Assembly (NCBI GenBank): GCA_902826695.1
Contig: CADEFU010000006.1
Span: forward strand, 124,001-188,000
DNA from: an uncultured Alphaproteobacteria bacterium
Lineage (GTDB): Bacteria > Pseudomonadota > Alphaproteobacteria > Micropepsales > Micropepsaceae
DNA: 64,000 nt
Reading direction: 5' to 3'
Part shown: positions 33,662 to 41,934 of the stretch, one piece after another
How positions within the stretch are numbered: the first letter of the stretch is position 1
How the letters are laid out: each line of letters opens with the position of its first letter
The notes under the pieces: model-generated
The model's database searches: none
The model's input: only the letters and a program-made list of their open reading frames with translations
What the model was told of the DNA's origin: nothing
Made by a program: the position numbers and the translations under genes

Positions 33662-33986
33662 CCAGCATCTCCAAAGCCTTCAGCGCACGATACCCGAGGC
33701 TGGTTCGACGACCAAGATGGTTCGGCCGAACTGGATCATCGGAGGGCACGCCGCTCATGCTCATGTGTCCGCCTTCGCTTTCGCTCCGGCGGATGCAGGC
33801 GAGGACGCCCGCGGTCCCAGGGAAAGCGCTTCCCCACAAACGCACCGCTTGGCGAACAACGTTTTAAGTCGCGTGCGCAAAATACCGCTGCCGCGTCGGC
33901 GCTGTTTTGCACGAATTCTTGGCTCTTGATGTTCTTGATAAGTTCTATTATGTTTCAGGCTTATGCAAACGTAAGTGAGGTTGGGC
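33662..33986. other. Intergenic stretch with a short palindromic GC-rich motif and AT-rich promoter-like end
   Basis: A 325-base gap. At 33768-33793 TCCGCC and GGCGGA form a stem around TTCGCTTTCGCTCC, followed by GCAGGCGAGGACGCCCGCGG, which has the look of a dispersed repeat but has no second copy in this window. From about 33910 the sequence becomes AT-rich with TTGATG and TATTAT, likely the promoter of the next gene, although the spacing between them is short. Confidence 0.5.
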
Positions 33987-34565
33987 ATGATCGCAGATGA
34001 CGGCAAGACGGCGGACGGCGCCAGCGTTGCGGCAGGCGCTGCCGCCGGGTCTGCCGCGATGAGGGAGATCGGCGGGTCTTCGTTGGAGGCGTTCAACGCG
34101 CTGATCGCGCGGCAGACGATGGCGGCGTTGTATGCGAACCCCGAGAGCGACGAGGATCGACGGGCCAAGGCTGCCGCCGCGCTTGCGGCCTTGGCGAGCG
34201 TCGCGCCGCGCAGCGAGCTGGAGGGGATGCTGGCCGCGCAGATGGTCGCTTGCCACAACGCCGCCATGGAATGCTTTCGCCGGGCGGCGCACCCGGCGGC
34301 GCCGGAGCCGGCGCGCGCCGAGAATTTGGCGCATGCCGCGCGGCTGTCGCGATCTTACGCCGCGCTCGTCGAGGCGCTCGATCGCCGCCGCGGCGAGGGT
34401 CTGCCCAAAACCGTCACTGTCGAGCACCGCGTCATTCGCGGCGATGGCGGCCTCTCCGCAAGCTCCGCGCCACGCATTCCCGCGCCGCACGCCCCGGCCT
34501 CGCGCAACGGAAACGGACATGCCCTCAATGGTCACACGGCTGCAGGCGGCACCGCGCTGCCGTAG
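33987..34565 (+). CDS. Conserved hypothetical protein, first gene of an HGG-type pair
   Basis: 192 residues from ATG 33987 (GAGG ribosome site). The middle is helical: LARQ-type NALIARQTMAALYANPESDEDRRAKAAAALAALASVAPRSELEGMLAAQMVACHNAAMECFRRAAHP, then LAHAARLSRSYAALVEALDRRRGEGLPKTVTVEHRVIRGDGG. I recall this gene with the following short CxxxxCRxHGG-type gene as a recurrent pair in rhizobial genomes, sometimes in phage-like settings. Function unknown; no terminase motif can be shown. Its 3' end overlaps the next gene by 47 bases. Confidence 0.6.
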   Translation: MIADDGKTADGASVAAGAAAGSAAMREIGGSSLEAFNALIARQTMAALYANPESDEDRRAKAAAALAALASVAPRSELEGMLAAQMVACHNAAMECFRRAAHPAAPEPARAENLAHAARLSRSYAALVEALDRRRGEGLPKTVTVEHRVIRGDGGLSASSAPRIPAPHAPASRNGNGHALNGHTAAGGTALP

Positions 34566-34804
34566 CCGCTCGAAGCGGACGAAGCTGCCCTGCCGCGCAC
34601 CGGCCGTTCGCGGCTTTGAGGTCTGCCGCTTTCACGGCGCGCGCGGCGGCGCCCCACACGGCAATCGCAATGCCTGGAAACACGGCACTAGGGGCGCGGC
34701 TTGGTCCAGCGAAGCGGCCAACCTGCGCGCGCTCGTCCGCGGGGCGCGTAGGCTCGTGTCGGCTGCTGGCACGCTTTCCGGTCGGGCGGAGTCGCGCTCC
34801 ACAT
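34519..34804 (+). pseudogene. HGG-motif small protein gene whose 3' end runs into a repeat
   Basis: From ATG 34519 the reading RCRSRSKRTKLPCRAPAVRG, then CRFHGARGGAPHGNRNAWKHG and LRALVRGARRLVSAAGTL match a short conserved family with Cys-rich start and HGxxGGAPxGNRNAxKHG core, usually ending just after the LRAL helix. Here no stop follows; the frame enters the 153-bp palindromic repeat at 34805 and stays open to 36091, across the oxygenase gene in another frame. The natural stop was probably displaced by the repeat. The active product, if any, would carry a foreign tail. Confidence 0.6.
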
Positions 34805-34957
34805 TGTCATCCCGGACGTTGGCGAAGCCCGCCGCAAGGCGGCGCGGCGTAGCCTACGAGCCGGGACCCAGGGACGACGCGCCCTGTGGCAACGCTGCGA
34901 CCGGCAACCCTGGGTCCCGGCTCTCGCTCCGCTCCGCTTTGCTCGGCCGGGATGACA
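34805..34957. repeat. 153-bp nested palindromic repeat, copy 2
   Basis: Ends TGTCATCCCGG (34805-34815) and CCGGGATGACA (34947-34957), inner perfect 13-bp arms CCGGGACCCAGGG (34861-34873) and CCCTGGGTCCCGG (34908-34920). Same design as 18126-18280, with different loop sequences. The rest of the gap to the oxygenase start (34958-35137) shows no clear structure. Confidence 0.85.
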
Positions 34958-35137
34958 GACTGAGTGGGTCAACGAAATCGGGAAACGCTTCACCTAACTC
35001 ACGGGTACATGGGGTTGTTCGCTCGGAAATGCTCGGAGGACTCCCCTCCCCCCTTGTTGGCCTTGACGCAGATCAACGCGGGACTGCGCCGCCGATGTGC
35101 CACATGCACGCCGAGGCCATTCAGGGGAATTGCGCGT

Positions 35138-35953
35138 ATGTCGATCGTCGAAGCATCGTCCGTTCGGGCGCCGTCCGCGCATGCCGCCGCGCTTTCGCGC
35201 CGCGACAGGATCGTCGAACATCTCGTGCACTGCGTGCAGACGACCGACGTCTGCGATGCGCCGTTTCAGCATGCGTTCTTCCGCGACGTCTTTCCCGACG
35301 ATTTGTACGGCGCGATCATGGCGGGCTTGCCGGCGCGCAGCGCGTACCGGCCCTTGAACATCAAGCGCTGGCACAACGACAAAGGCGAGTCCACGCGCGA
35401 CCAGCTGTTCCTGTCGGAAGGCGAGATCGACCGGATCGAGCCGGCGAAGCAGGAACTCTGGCGCGACATCACCTTAGCGCTCGAAAGCGACGCGCTGCGG
35501 CGCGCGATCTTCACGACGTTCCGGCACGACGTGGCGATACGGCTCGGCTGCCGGCCCGAGGAGGTGCTTGCGCAGCCGATGTATCCGAGCGTGTCGCTTG
35601 TGCGGGACTTCAAGGATTATCGAATCAAACCGCATCCCGACGGACAACCGCGCGTCGTGACGATGCTGTTCTATCTGCCGCACGACGGGGGGCAATCCGA
35701 TCTTGGCACGTCGCTCTACAAGAAGCTGCCGCTCGCCTATCGGCTGATCGGGCGTTCGTTCCAGGAGATCAAGCGGTTTGCGTTCCTCAGCAACAGTGCC
35801 GGTGCGTTCGCGGTGAACGACTGCGCGGAGCGGCAGAGCTATCACGGGCGCGAACTGCTCGGCGCGGACTGCGGCGTGCGGGACATGATCATGGTGATGT
35901 GGCTGTCGGAACGCATGACGTTCGCCGGGCGGCACTACAACGAGACGATGTAG
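35138..35953 (+). CDS. 2OG-Fe(II) oxygenase-like protein
   Basis: 271 residues from ATG 35138 (AGGGGA ribosome site); the frame is open further upstream into the repeat but without coding character. The double-stranded beta-helix metal triad can be placed: HPD in YRIKPHPDGQPRVVTMLFYLP (His about 166, Asp about 168) and the distal His in SYHGREL (about 236), with a downstream Arg that would bind 2-oxoglutarate. GTSLY and NSAGAFAVND are further family landmarks. Substrate unknown; neighbours give no hint. Confidence 0.72.
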   Translation: MSIVEASSVRAPSAHAAALSRRDRIVEHLVHCVQTTDVCDAPFQHAFFRDVFPDDLYGAIMAGLPARSAYRPLNIKRWHNDKGESTRDQLFLSEGEIDRIEPAKQELWRDITLALESDALRRAIFTTFRHDVAIRLGCRPEEVLAQPMYPSVSLVRDFKDYRIKPHPDGQPRVVTMLFYLPHDGGQSDLGTSLYKKLPLAYRLIGRSFQEIKRFAFLSNSAGAFAVNDCAERQSYHGRELLGADCGVRDMIMVMWLSERMTFAGRHYNETM

Positions 35954-35982
35954 GGGGAGGCGGGGTGGCGCGGCCGCCCGTC

Positions 35983-36026
35983 TTCGCCTTCGCGCGGCTG
36001 CGCCACGCGAAGCCCGTAAGGGCGAA
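35983..36026. repeat. Short palindromic element before tRNA-Val
   Basis: TTCGCCTT (35983-35990) faces AAGGGCGAA (36018-36026), with CGCGCGGCTGCGCCACGCG in between, which is itself near-palindromic. It sits 3 bases from the 3' end of tRNA-Val on the minus-strand transcript, so it could act as a processing or termination structure for the tRNA. Confidence 0.45.
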
Positions 36027-36029
36027 GGG

Positions 36030-36104
<75 letters not shown>

Positions 36105-36183
36105 ACTTTTCAGCGAACCGCGAGTTGCCTCGCGTTCGGGAGGCGAACCGTATAACGGCGGGGCGGCGTCAAAACAAGGGCGT

Positions 36184-36693
36184 TCAAGGTGCAGCGGATG
36201 CCATCGCCAAGGCCGCCAATTCTTGGCCCGAGTAGGCGAAACTGCGGTGAGGCAGGCAGCCGGGGCGATAGGGGTCCTCGGCGGCAAGTTCGGTTATCCG
36301 GTCGGCGAGCGCTTCGATGGCGTCTTTGACCCGGGCATTTGGGACGGCTGCGAATAGGCGGTGCTTTATCGTCGCGTCGTGGACGAGTTCATGAACGAGG
36401 ATCAGGTCGAGGCAGGATGCGATCGCGCCTTCACTCACATAGATGCGGCCGTCAACGAAGCCGCCGTCGTGGCCTTGCAGATATGGATGCGCGGCGGTCA
36501 CAAACGCGGCGGTGGGCACTGCGGAGCGGGCATAACCCGCGACGGCGATGCCTTCGCCTTCGAGCAGGCTCTCGACGCGGCGCATCGTGTCACGGATTTG
36601 CTCTGGTGAGATGGGCTCTGCTGCTTTCAAGGCGTCGAGCGCCATAAAAGACGACAGTGCGGCTGCGAAAGCCCATGACAAAACGCGCACCAT
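36184..36693 (-). CDS. Secreted protein with HExxH-type motif (possible metallopeptidase)
   Basis: 169 residues from ATG 36693 with a signal peptide (VLSWAFAAALSSFMALDALKAAE). The sequence LDLILVHELVHDATI contains a zincin-like HExxH (HELVH) within a helix. The context FVDGRIYVSEGAIASCLDLILVHELVH resembles DUF-type secreted putative peptidases. A third zinc ligand cannot be assigned with confidence. One cysteine pair may form a disulfide. Function inferred from the motif alone. Confidence 0.65.
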   Translation of the reverse strand: MVRVLSWAFAAALSSFMALDALKAAEPISPEQIRDTMRRVESLLEGEGIAVAGYARSAVPTAAFVTAAHPYLQGHDGGFVDGRIYVSEGAIASCLDLILVHELVHDATIKHRLFAAVPNARVKDAIEALADRITELAAEDPYRPGCLPHRSFAYSGQELAALAMASAAP

Positions 36694-36753
36694 ACTGTCC
36701 CCCAAGATGGCTCAAGGGGACGGTCGGTGCTTCGCAGTAAAGAAGCTCTTAAG

Positions 36754-37119
36754 CTACGCGGCGGCCATGAAGCGTTCGACTTCGGTCACGATGTCGCGAA
36801 GGTGGAACGGTTTGGAGAGGACCTTGGCGTCTTTCGGCGCGTTGCTTTTCGGGTTCAACGCGACGGCGGCAAAGCCGGTGATGAACATGATCTTCATGCG
36901 CGGGGCGACGTCGGCCGCTTTGCGCGCGAGCTCGATGCCGTCCATGACGGGCATGACGATGTCGGTCAAAAGCAGGTCGAAACGGCTGCCGGCCTCAAGG
37001 CAATCCAGCGCTTCGTCCCCTTGCGAGAACGAGGCGACCTCGTGGCCTGCTTTCTCGAGTGCGGTCGCCAGGAAGCGGCGCATCGATTCGTCGTCTTCGG
37101 CGAGCAATATCTTCGCCAT
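36754..37119 (-). CDS. cpdR: Response regulator CpdR
   Basis: 121 residues from ATG 37119. A pure receiver domain: MAKILLAEDDESMRRFLATALEKAGHEV, phospho-Asp in LLLTDIVMPVMDGIELAR (about residue 52), MFITGFAAVAL and KPFHLRDIVTEVERFMAA. It matches CpdR, the alphaproteobacterial regulator that, when unphosphorylated, directs the ClpXP protease to cell-cycle substrates, and is phosphorylated through the CckA-ChpT relay. The divergent neighbour is an N-formylglutamate amidohydrolase, an arrangement seen in many alphaproteobacteria, which supports the assignment. Confidence 0.9.
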   Translation of the reverse strand: MAKILLAEDDESMRRFLATALEKAGHEVASFSQGDEALDCLEAGSRFDLLLTDIVMPVMDGIELARKAADVAPRMKIMFITGFAAVALNPKSNAPKDAKVLSKPFHLRDIVTEVERFMAAA

Positions 37120-37323
37120 GGTATCCTTCGTGCCCCCAGGTGTTCCGGCGCCCCGCCCGTTTTGCCAAACCAGCGAGTGGATGCGAATCTTAAGGCGGAA
37201 AGCCCACAATAGCCAAGGCTTTGCTGCCAAACGGTTATTTTTGCAACCTGCGCCAGGTGTCAGCGGTCTTGATCAAGCTCGGCTTCGATGCTCCACTCAA
37301 ATCGCTCAAACAAAGGTTAAATC

Positions 37324-38247
37324 GTGCGGCTAACAGGTGGTGGCGACAAACGGGGGCCCTCTATCGATCCCCCCTTCGAGGTGGTCGCACCCTCCGACCA
37401 ATCTCTGCCGTTCGTGTTCGCTTCGCCACATTCGGGGCGGGTTTATCCCAAGAGTTTTCTGCAGGCGACCCGGCTGGACGGGACCTCGATCCGGCGGTCT
37501 GAGGACAGTTTTGTCGACGAAATCTTCGGGTCGGCCCCGGCTTTGGGGGCGCCGCTTCTGAAAGCGCATTTCCCGCGCGCCTATGTCGATCCTAACCGCG
37601 AGGCCTATGAGCTGGATCCGGCGATGTTCGACGGGCCGCTGCCGCCGTTCGTGAATACCCGCAGCCCCAGGGTCGGGGCCGGCCTTGGGACAATTGCGCG
37701 CGTGGTGCGGGACGGGGCGGAAATCTATTCGCGCAAGCTCCCCTTCCAGGAAGCGCAGACGCGGGTTGAGAGCTATTACAAGCCGTATCATGCGGCGTTG
37801 CGGTCGCTGATCGATGCGACACACAAGAAGTTCAGCTACGCGGTCCTCATCGACTGCCACTCGATGCCGTCGGTCGGCGGCCCGCTCGATCAAGACATCG
37901 GCGCGACGCGACCGGACATCGTGCTGGGCGACCGGTTTGGAACGTCGTGCGCGCGGCGGCTCACCGACATGATCGAGCGAGCGCTGGCGATGCAGGGGTT
38001 CGCGGTCGTGCGAAACAATCCTTACGCGGGCGGCTTTTCAACTGAACACTATGGGCGCCCTGTACTTGGACTGCATGCGTTGCAGATCGAGATCAATCGC
38101 GCGCTTTATATGGACGAAGAGCGGATTGAGCGCACCTCCGGCATCAAGCGCGTGACGCATGCCATGACGACGCTGGTGCGCGCGATGGGTGAGGTGGATT
38201 GGCGCTTCCTCAGGTCGGCGTTTCCCTCAAGCCAAGCCGCTCAATGA
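37324..38247 (+). CDS. N-formylglutamate amidohydrolase family protein
   Basis: 307 residues starting with GTG at 37324 (AAAGG site upstream). Family features: FVFASPHSGRVYP, RRSEDSFVDEIF, AYVDPNREAYELDPAMF, VLIDCHSMPSVGG and ALQIEINRALYMDE. The His/Glu residues in these segments form the zinc site in related enzymes. It is a different subgroup from the partial gene at 1-303. Product ends in an ATGA overlap with the GNAT gene. Role outside histidine breakdown is likely since no hut genes are near. Confidence 0.9.
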   Translation: MRLTGGGDKRGPSIDPPFEVVAPSDQSLPFVFASPHSGRVYPKSFLQATRLDGTSIRRSEDSFVDEIFGSAPALGAPLLKAHFPRAYVDPNREAYELDPAMFDGPLPPFVNTRSPRVGAGLGTIARVVRDGAEIYSRKLPFQEAQTRVESYYKPYHAALRSLIDATHKKFSYAVLIDCHSMPSVGGPLDQDIGATRPDIVLGDRFGTSCARRLTDMIERALAMQGFAVVRNNPYAGGFSTEHYGRPVLGLHALQIEINRALYMDEERIERTSGIKRVTHAMTTLVRAMGEVDWRFLRSAFPSSQAAQ

Positions 38248-38792
38248 GCCTGGTTGTTCGCGACGCAACAGCGGCCGATATGGCGCCGCTTCAAGCGATC
38301 TATGCGCATCACGTCCTTCATGGGCTGGGTACTTTCGATGAGACGCCGCCGGCGGTCGCCGACATTGAAGCGAAATGGCACGCTTCGTTGGCGCACGGGC
38401 TGGCGTGGCTGGTTGCAGCAGAGGCCGATGGAGCCGTTGCGGGCTATGCCTGCGCTTCGTTGTTCCGGCCGCGGCCCGGGTATCGCTACACGGTCGAGGA
38501 TTCGGTCTATATCCGCGACGACTGCCGCGGGCGCGGCGTGGGGTCGGCGTTGCTTCCGGTGTTGGTCGCTCGCTGCGAGGCGATTGGCGTGCGCCAATTG
38601 GTGGCCGTCATCGGGGACTCGGGCAACGCGGCCTCGATCGGGCTGCATCGCAAGGCGGGGTTCGTTCACGCGGGCACGGTCAGGGGCGCCGGGTTCAAGT
38701 TCGGCCGGTGGGTCGACATCGTCTTCATGCAGCGGGCGCTGAATGGCGGCGACGGCTCCATGCCGGACCCACAGGCAGGTTGGCGCGCTTAA
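38244..38792 (+). CDS. GNAT N-acetyltransferase (phosphinothricin acetyltransferase-like)
   Basis: 182 residues from ATG 38244. GNAT landmarks: VRDATAADMAPLQAIYAHHVLHGLGTFDETPP at the start, YRYTVEDSVYIRDDCRGRGVGSALLPVLVARCEAIGVRQLVAVIGDSGNAASIGLHRKAGFVHAGTVRGAGFKFGRWVDIVFMQR, with the acetyl-CoA loop RGRGVG. This pattern is that of the Pat/Bar group, which acetylate small amines such as phosphinothricin or methionine sulfoximine. Substrate in this organism is unknown. Translationally coupled to the amidohydrolase. Confidence 0.88.
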   Translation: MSLVVRDATAADMAPLQAIYAHHVLHGLGTFDETPPAVADIEAKWHASLAHGLAWLVAAEADGAVAGYACASLFRPRPGYRYTVEDSVYIRDDCRGRGVGSALLPVLVARCEAIGVRQLVAVIGDSGNAASIGLHRKAGFVHAGTVRGAGFKFGRWVDIVFMQRALNGGDGSMPDPQAGWRA

Positions 38793-39169
38793 GAAAAATG
38801 GGCCGCGAGGCGGGTGCCAAGCGGCCCAAGTTAAGGGAGGAAACGCCCAGGAAATGGGCTGCGGAGCAAGGCTTGCGCCCTACTGCGCTGCACAAATATG
38901 AGCGTGCTGCTGGAATAAATCAAGTGTTAAACGTTCACTCGCGGTGACAGATTGTTACTTAACTAGCTGATTTTCTTGTGAATTGCTGAGTTCCCTGTGA
39001 CACTCAGCAGTCGCTTTTTTATCAGGCGATCGTTGCTGCGTTGCAGCGTAGCCCGCCCGACCCTAGGGGAAAACGGCGGGTGATCGGTTGATGGTGCAGA
39101 ACGAAGACTGCACAGTGGCGGCCCGGACCTTGGCCGTCCCTTGACGTTGCGACACCAGCTAGACGCCCC
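38793..39169. other. Intergenic stretch holding a candidate minus-strand sRNA
   Basis: A 377-base gap between GNAT and glycosyltransferase. Its left third contains the candidate sRNA described separately (38794-38889) with its promoter at 38896-38923. From about 38930 to 39169 the sequence contains the glycosyltransferase upstream region; no further structure can be supported. Confidence 0.6.
38794..38889 (-). ncRNA. Candidate trans-acting sRNA with anti-Shine-Dalgarno motif
   Basis: Read on the minus strand: a promoter-like TTGATT (38923-38918) and TCATAT (38901-38896) spaced by 16, a likely start near 38889, a hairpin GCCCA-TTTCC-TGGGC (38859-38845), a single-stranded GTTTCCTCCC tract that could pair with ribosome-binding sites, and an intrinsic terminator TGGGCCGC (38828-38821) / GCGGCCCA (38806-38799) followed by TTTTT (38798-38794). 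CCUCC loops plus a strong 3' terminator are the hallmark of several alphaproteobacterial sRNA families. The exact 5' end is a guess. Confidence 0.6.
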
Positions 39170-40177
39170 ATGCGCATCCTGATCACGACAGACGCCTGGG
39201 CGCCGCAAGTCAACGGCGTCGTCCGAACGCTCGAGACGCTCGGGCATGAACTCACGCGGCTCGGCCATGAGGTGAGGTTCGTCACGCCCGATGGCTTCCG
39301 CACCATCCCGATGCCGACATATCCGGAGATCAGGCTTGCGCTTTTCGCCCGGCGCGCTGTCGGGCGGGTGATCGACGCGTTCAAGCCCGACGCGATCCAC
39401 ATCGCGACCGAAGGGCCGCTGGGGCTCGCGACGCGGCGGAACTGCATGCGGCGCGGCTTTTCCTTCACGACGTCGTTCCACACGCGCTTTCCCGAGTACA
39501 TCCACGCGCGCTTCGGCGTGCCGCCGTCTTTGCCCTACGCCGGCTTGAGGTGGTTCCATGGGCCGGCTACGGCGGTCATGGTGGCCACACGCACGCTGGA
39601 GCGCGACTTGGCGGCGCGCGGGTTCAAGAATTTGCGCCTTTGGTCGCGGGGCGTGGACACGGATCGCTTCAAGCCGGGCCCTAAAGATTGGCTTGATCTA
39701 CCAAGGCCCCTGTTTCTCTACGTCGGGCGCGTTGCGATCGAAAAGAGCGTCGAGGATTTTCTTCGGTTGGACTTGCCGGGCTCGAAGCTTGTGGTCGGCG
39801 ACGGACCGCAGCTCGCGGAGCTACGCGAACGCTACCCTGCGGTTCGGTTTACAGGCCCCAAGTTCGGCGCCGAACTCGCGCGGTACTATGCGGCCGGCGA
39901 TGTTTTCGTGTTTCCCTCGCGCACCGACACGTTTGGCCTTGTCGTCCTCGAAGCGTTGGCGAGCGGGCTTCCGGTTGCGGCCTATCCGGTGCAGGGGCCC
40001 AACGACATCATCGGCAACAACTCCGCGGTTGGGGTGTTGCACGAAAATCTCGAGGTCGCGGCGCGCCATTCGCTGCGACTCAAGTCCGACGCGTGCCGCG
40101 CGTTCGCGGCTGAGTTTTCCTGGGAGGCGTGTACCAGGCAGTTCTTGATGAACTTGGCGCAGCCGAAAACAAGCTAA
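39170..40177 (+). CDS. Glycosyltransferase family 4 (mannosyltransferase-like)
   Basis: 335 residues, GT-B fold. The N-terminal domain begins MRILITTDAWAPQVNGVVRTLETLGHELTRLGHEV, a signature of the MgtA/DgdA-type glycosyltransferases; HTRFPEYIHARFG follows; LWSRGVDTDRFKP and LFLYVGRVAIEKSVEDFL open the nucleotide-binding domain, and FPSRTDTFGLVVLEALASGLPVAAYPVQGPNDII carries the E-x7-E motif. It probably adds mannose or another hexose to a lipid or glycolipid at the inner membrane. The usual partner phosphatase is not adjacent. Confidence 0.9.
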   Translation: MRILITTDAWAPQVNGVVRTLETLGHELTRLGHEVRFVTPDGFRTIPMPTYPEIRLALFARRAVGRVIDAFKPDAIHIATEGPLGLATRRNCMRRGFSFTTSFHTRFPEYIHARFGVPPSLPYAGLRWFHGPATAVMVATRTLERDLAARGFKNLRLWSRGVDTDRFKPGPKDWLDLPRPLFLYVGRVAIEKSVEDFLRLDLPGSKLVVGDGPQLAELRERYPAVRFTGPKFGAELARYYAAGDVFVFPSRTDTFGLVVLEALASGLPVAAYPVQGPNDIIGNNSAVGVLHENLEVAARHSLRLKSDACRAFAAEFSWEACTRQFLMNLAQPKTS

Positions 40178-40185
40178 CGTGGTCG

Positions 40186-40200
40186 TGCGTTCCTAACGCA
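40186..40200. promoter_or_regulatory. Inverted repeat after the glycosyltransferase gene
   Basis: TGCGTT, three-base loop, AACGCA, 8 bases after the glycosyltransferase stop and 33 before the sulP start. No T-tract follows; it is a weak terminator candidate or an operator. Confidence 0.35.
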
Positions 40201-40233
40201 TACTACATTCCCTAAATGTGATTTGAGGATGCC

Positions 40234-41934
40234 ATGACCCAAGAGGTAGCTGGTGCGCGCGCTCCCTACTGGCGGCTCTACGTGCCCAAGATCGTGACCG
40301 TGCTTCAGGAAGGCTACGACCTTGCGCGCTTCCGGGCCGACGTCGTTGCGGGCCTTACGGTCGCCATTGTCGCGCTACCGCTTTCGATGGCGCTGGCCGT
40401 GGCCAGCAACACGACGCCCGACCGCGGGCTCTACACCGCGATCGTTGCCGGGTTCTTGATCTCCGCACTCGGCGGGAGCCGCTTTCAGATCGGCGGGCCG
40501 ACGGGCGCTTTCGTCGTCGTCGTCTTCAACGTGATCGCGGTGCACGGCTATGACGGTCTCGTCATCGCGACGCTGATGGCGGGCTTCATGCTGATCCTGG
40601 CGGGGTTCGCGAAGCTCGGCACATTCGTCAAATACGTGCCGACGCCCGTCGTCACAGGGTTCACGAGCGGGATCGCGCTGATCATCTTCACGAGCCAAGT
40701 CGCGGAGGTCCTGGGGCTTCGGCTCGATCACAATCCCGGCGACTTCGTGGAGAAGTGGATCACCTACTCGGCAGCGATCGGCACGTTCGAGCCGGCGACC
40801 TTTGCCGTCGCCATGACGTCGCTTGCCATCATCATCGCCTGCCGTCTCTGGCGGCCGCAGTGGCCGATGTTTCTGCTCTCCATCGTGATCGGCGCCGTTT
40901 GCGTCTGGGCGCTCAATCTTCCGGCCGCCACGATCGGTTCGCGGTTCGGCGAACTGCCCACCACGCTGCAGATGCCTGTGCTTCCCGAGATCACGTTGGC
41001 GCGGGTGCGCGAGCTTCTGCCCTCCGCCTTCACGATCGCCTTTCTGGCAGGCGTCGAGTCGCTGTTGTCGGCGGTCGTCGCCGACGGCATGACCGGCCGG
41101 CGGCACCGGTCGAACCTCGAACTCGTCGCGCAGGGCGTGGCCAACGTCGCGTCATCGCTATGCGGCGGGATCCCCGCAACCGGCGCCATCGCGCGCACGG
41201 CGACGAACATCCGCGCCGGTGCCTATTCGCCGGTCGCCGGCATCATGCATGCGCTCTTTCTGCTGTTGTTTCTGCTCGCGCTCGCGCCGCTTGCGAGCTT
41301 CGTGCCGCTCGCAAGTCTGGGCGCGGTTCTCGTCGTCGTCGCGTGGAACATGGCCGAGATCAAGAACTTCCGGCACTTGATGAAGGCCCCGCCGGCCGAT
41401 CGCGCCGTGCTTCTGACGACGTTCGTGCTGACGCTGCTTACGGACCTCACGACCGCCATCGAGATCGGTGTCGTTTTGGCGGCTTTGTTCTTCATGCATC
41501 GCATGGCGAACGCCGTCGAGATCTCGTCGGCAGCCAAGGTGATCGACGACGATGTCGACGACTTTTCCCGCGAACGCTCCGTTTACGAGCGGCGGACCGA
41601 TATCCCGAGCGACGTGGAAGTCTTCCGTATCGACGGGCCGTTCTTCTTCGGAGCCGCTGCCCGGCTCGGCGACGTGCTCGAACGGCTGCGCACGCCGCCC
41701 AAGGCATTTATCTTGCGCATGGGTAACGTGCCGCTGATCGATGCGTCGGGCGTTGCCGCGCTCGAGAAGTTCATCGACGATGCCGAGCGGCGCGGCACGC
41801 TGACAATCCTCTCGAACGTCCAGCCCGATGTGGAAGCCGTAATCAGAGCTCTGGGACTGACGCAGAAGCGCTCCGTCCTGATCGTAAAGAACCTTCAGAA
41901 AGCTCTCGCGGCCGTCAAAGCCATGCCGCAATAA
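40234..41934 (+). CDS. SulP-family anion transporter with STAS domain
   Basis: 566 residues. The membrane part has the SulP N-terminus (FRADVVAGLTVAIVALPLSMALAVASNTTPDRGLYTAIVAGFLISALGGSRFQIGGPTGAFVVVVFNV), TPVVTGFTSGIALIIFTSQ and NVASSLCGGIPATGAIARTATNIRAGAYSPVAG. The C-terminal STAS domain starts near FRIDGPFFFGAAARLGDVL and includes VPLIDASGVAALEKF. Members carry sulfate, bicarbonate or dicarboxylates. A beta-carbonic anhydrase remnant follows immediately, which hints that this one is or was a bicarbonate transporter (BicA-like). Confidence 0.92.
   Translation: MTQEVAGARAPYWRLYVPKIVTVLQEGYDLARFRADVVAGLTVAIVALPLSMALAVASNTTPDRGLYTAIVAGFLISALGGSRFQIGGPTGAFVVVVFNVIAVHGYDGLVIATLMAGFMLILAGFAKLGTFVKYVPTPVVTGFTSGIALIIFTSQVAEVLGLRLDHNPGDFVEKWITYSAAIGTFEPATFAVAMTSLAIIIACRLWRPQWPMFLLSIVIGAVCVWALNLPAATIGSRFGELPTTLQMPVLPEITLARVRELLPSAFTIAFLAGVESLLSAVVADGMTGRRHRSNLELVAQGVANVASSLCGGIPATGAIARTATNIRAGAYSPVAGIMHALFLLLFLLALAPLASFVPLASLGAVLVVVAWNMAEIKNFRHLMKAPPADRAVLLTTFVLTLLTDLTTAIEIGVVLAALFFMHRMANAVEISSAAKVIDDDVDDFSRERSVYERRTDIPSDVEVFRIDGPFFFGAAARLGDVLERLRTPPKAFILRMGNVPLIDASGVAALEKFIDDAERRGTLTILSNVQPDVEAVIRALGLTQKRSVLIVKNLQKALAAVKAMPQ

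Noticed and set aside
33987..34804. Possible phage terminase small subunit or prophage remnant
   Set aside because: No phage structural, integrase or large terminase genes nearby; similarity is only to a hypothetical gene pair.
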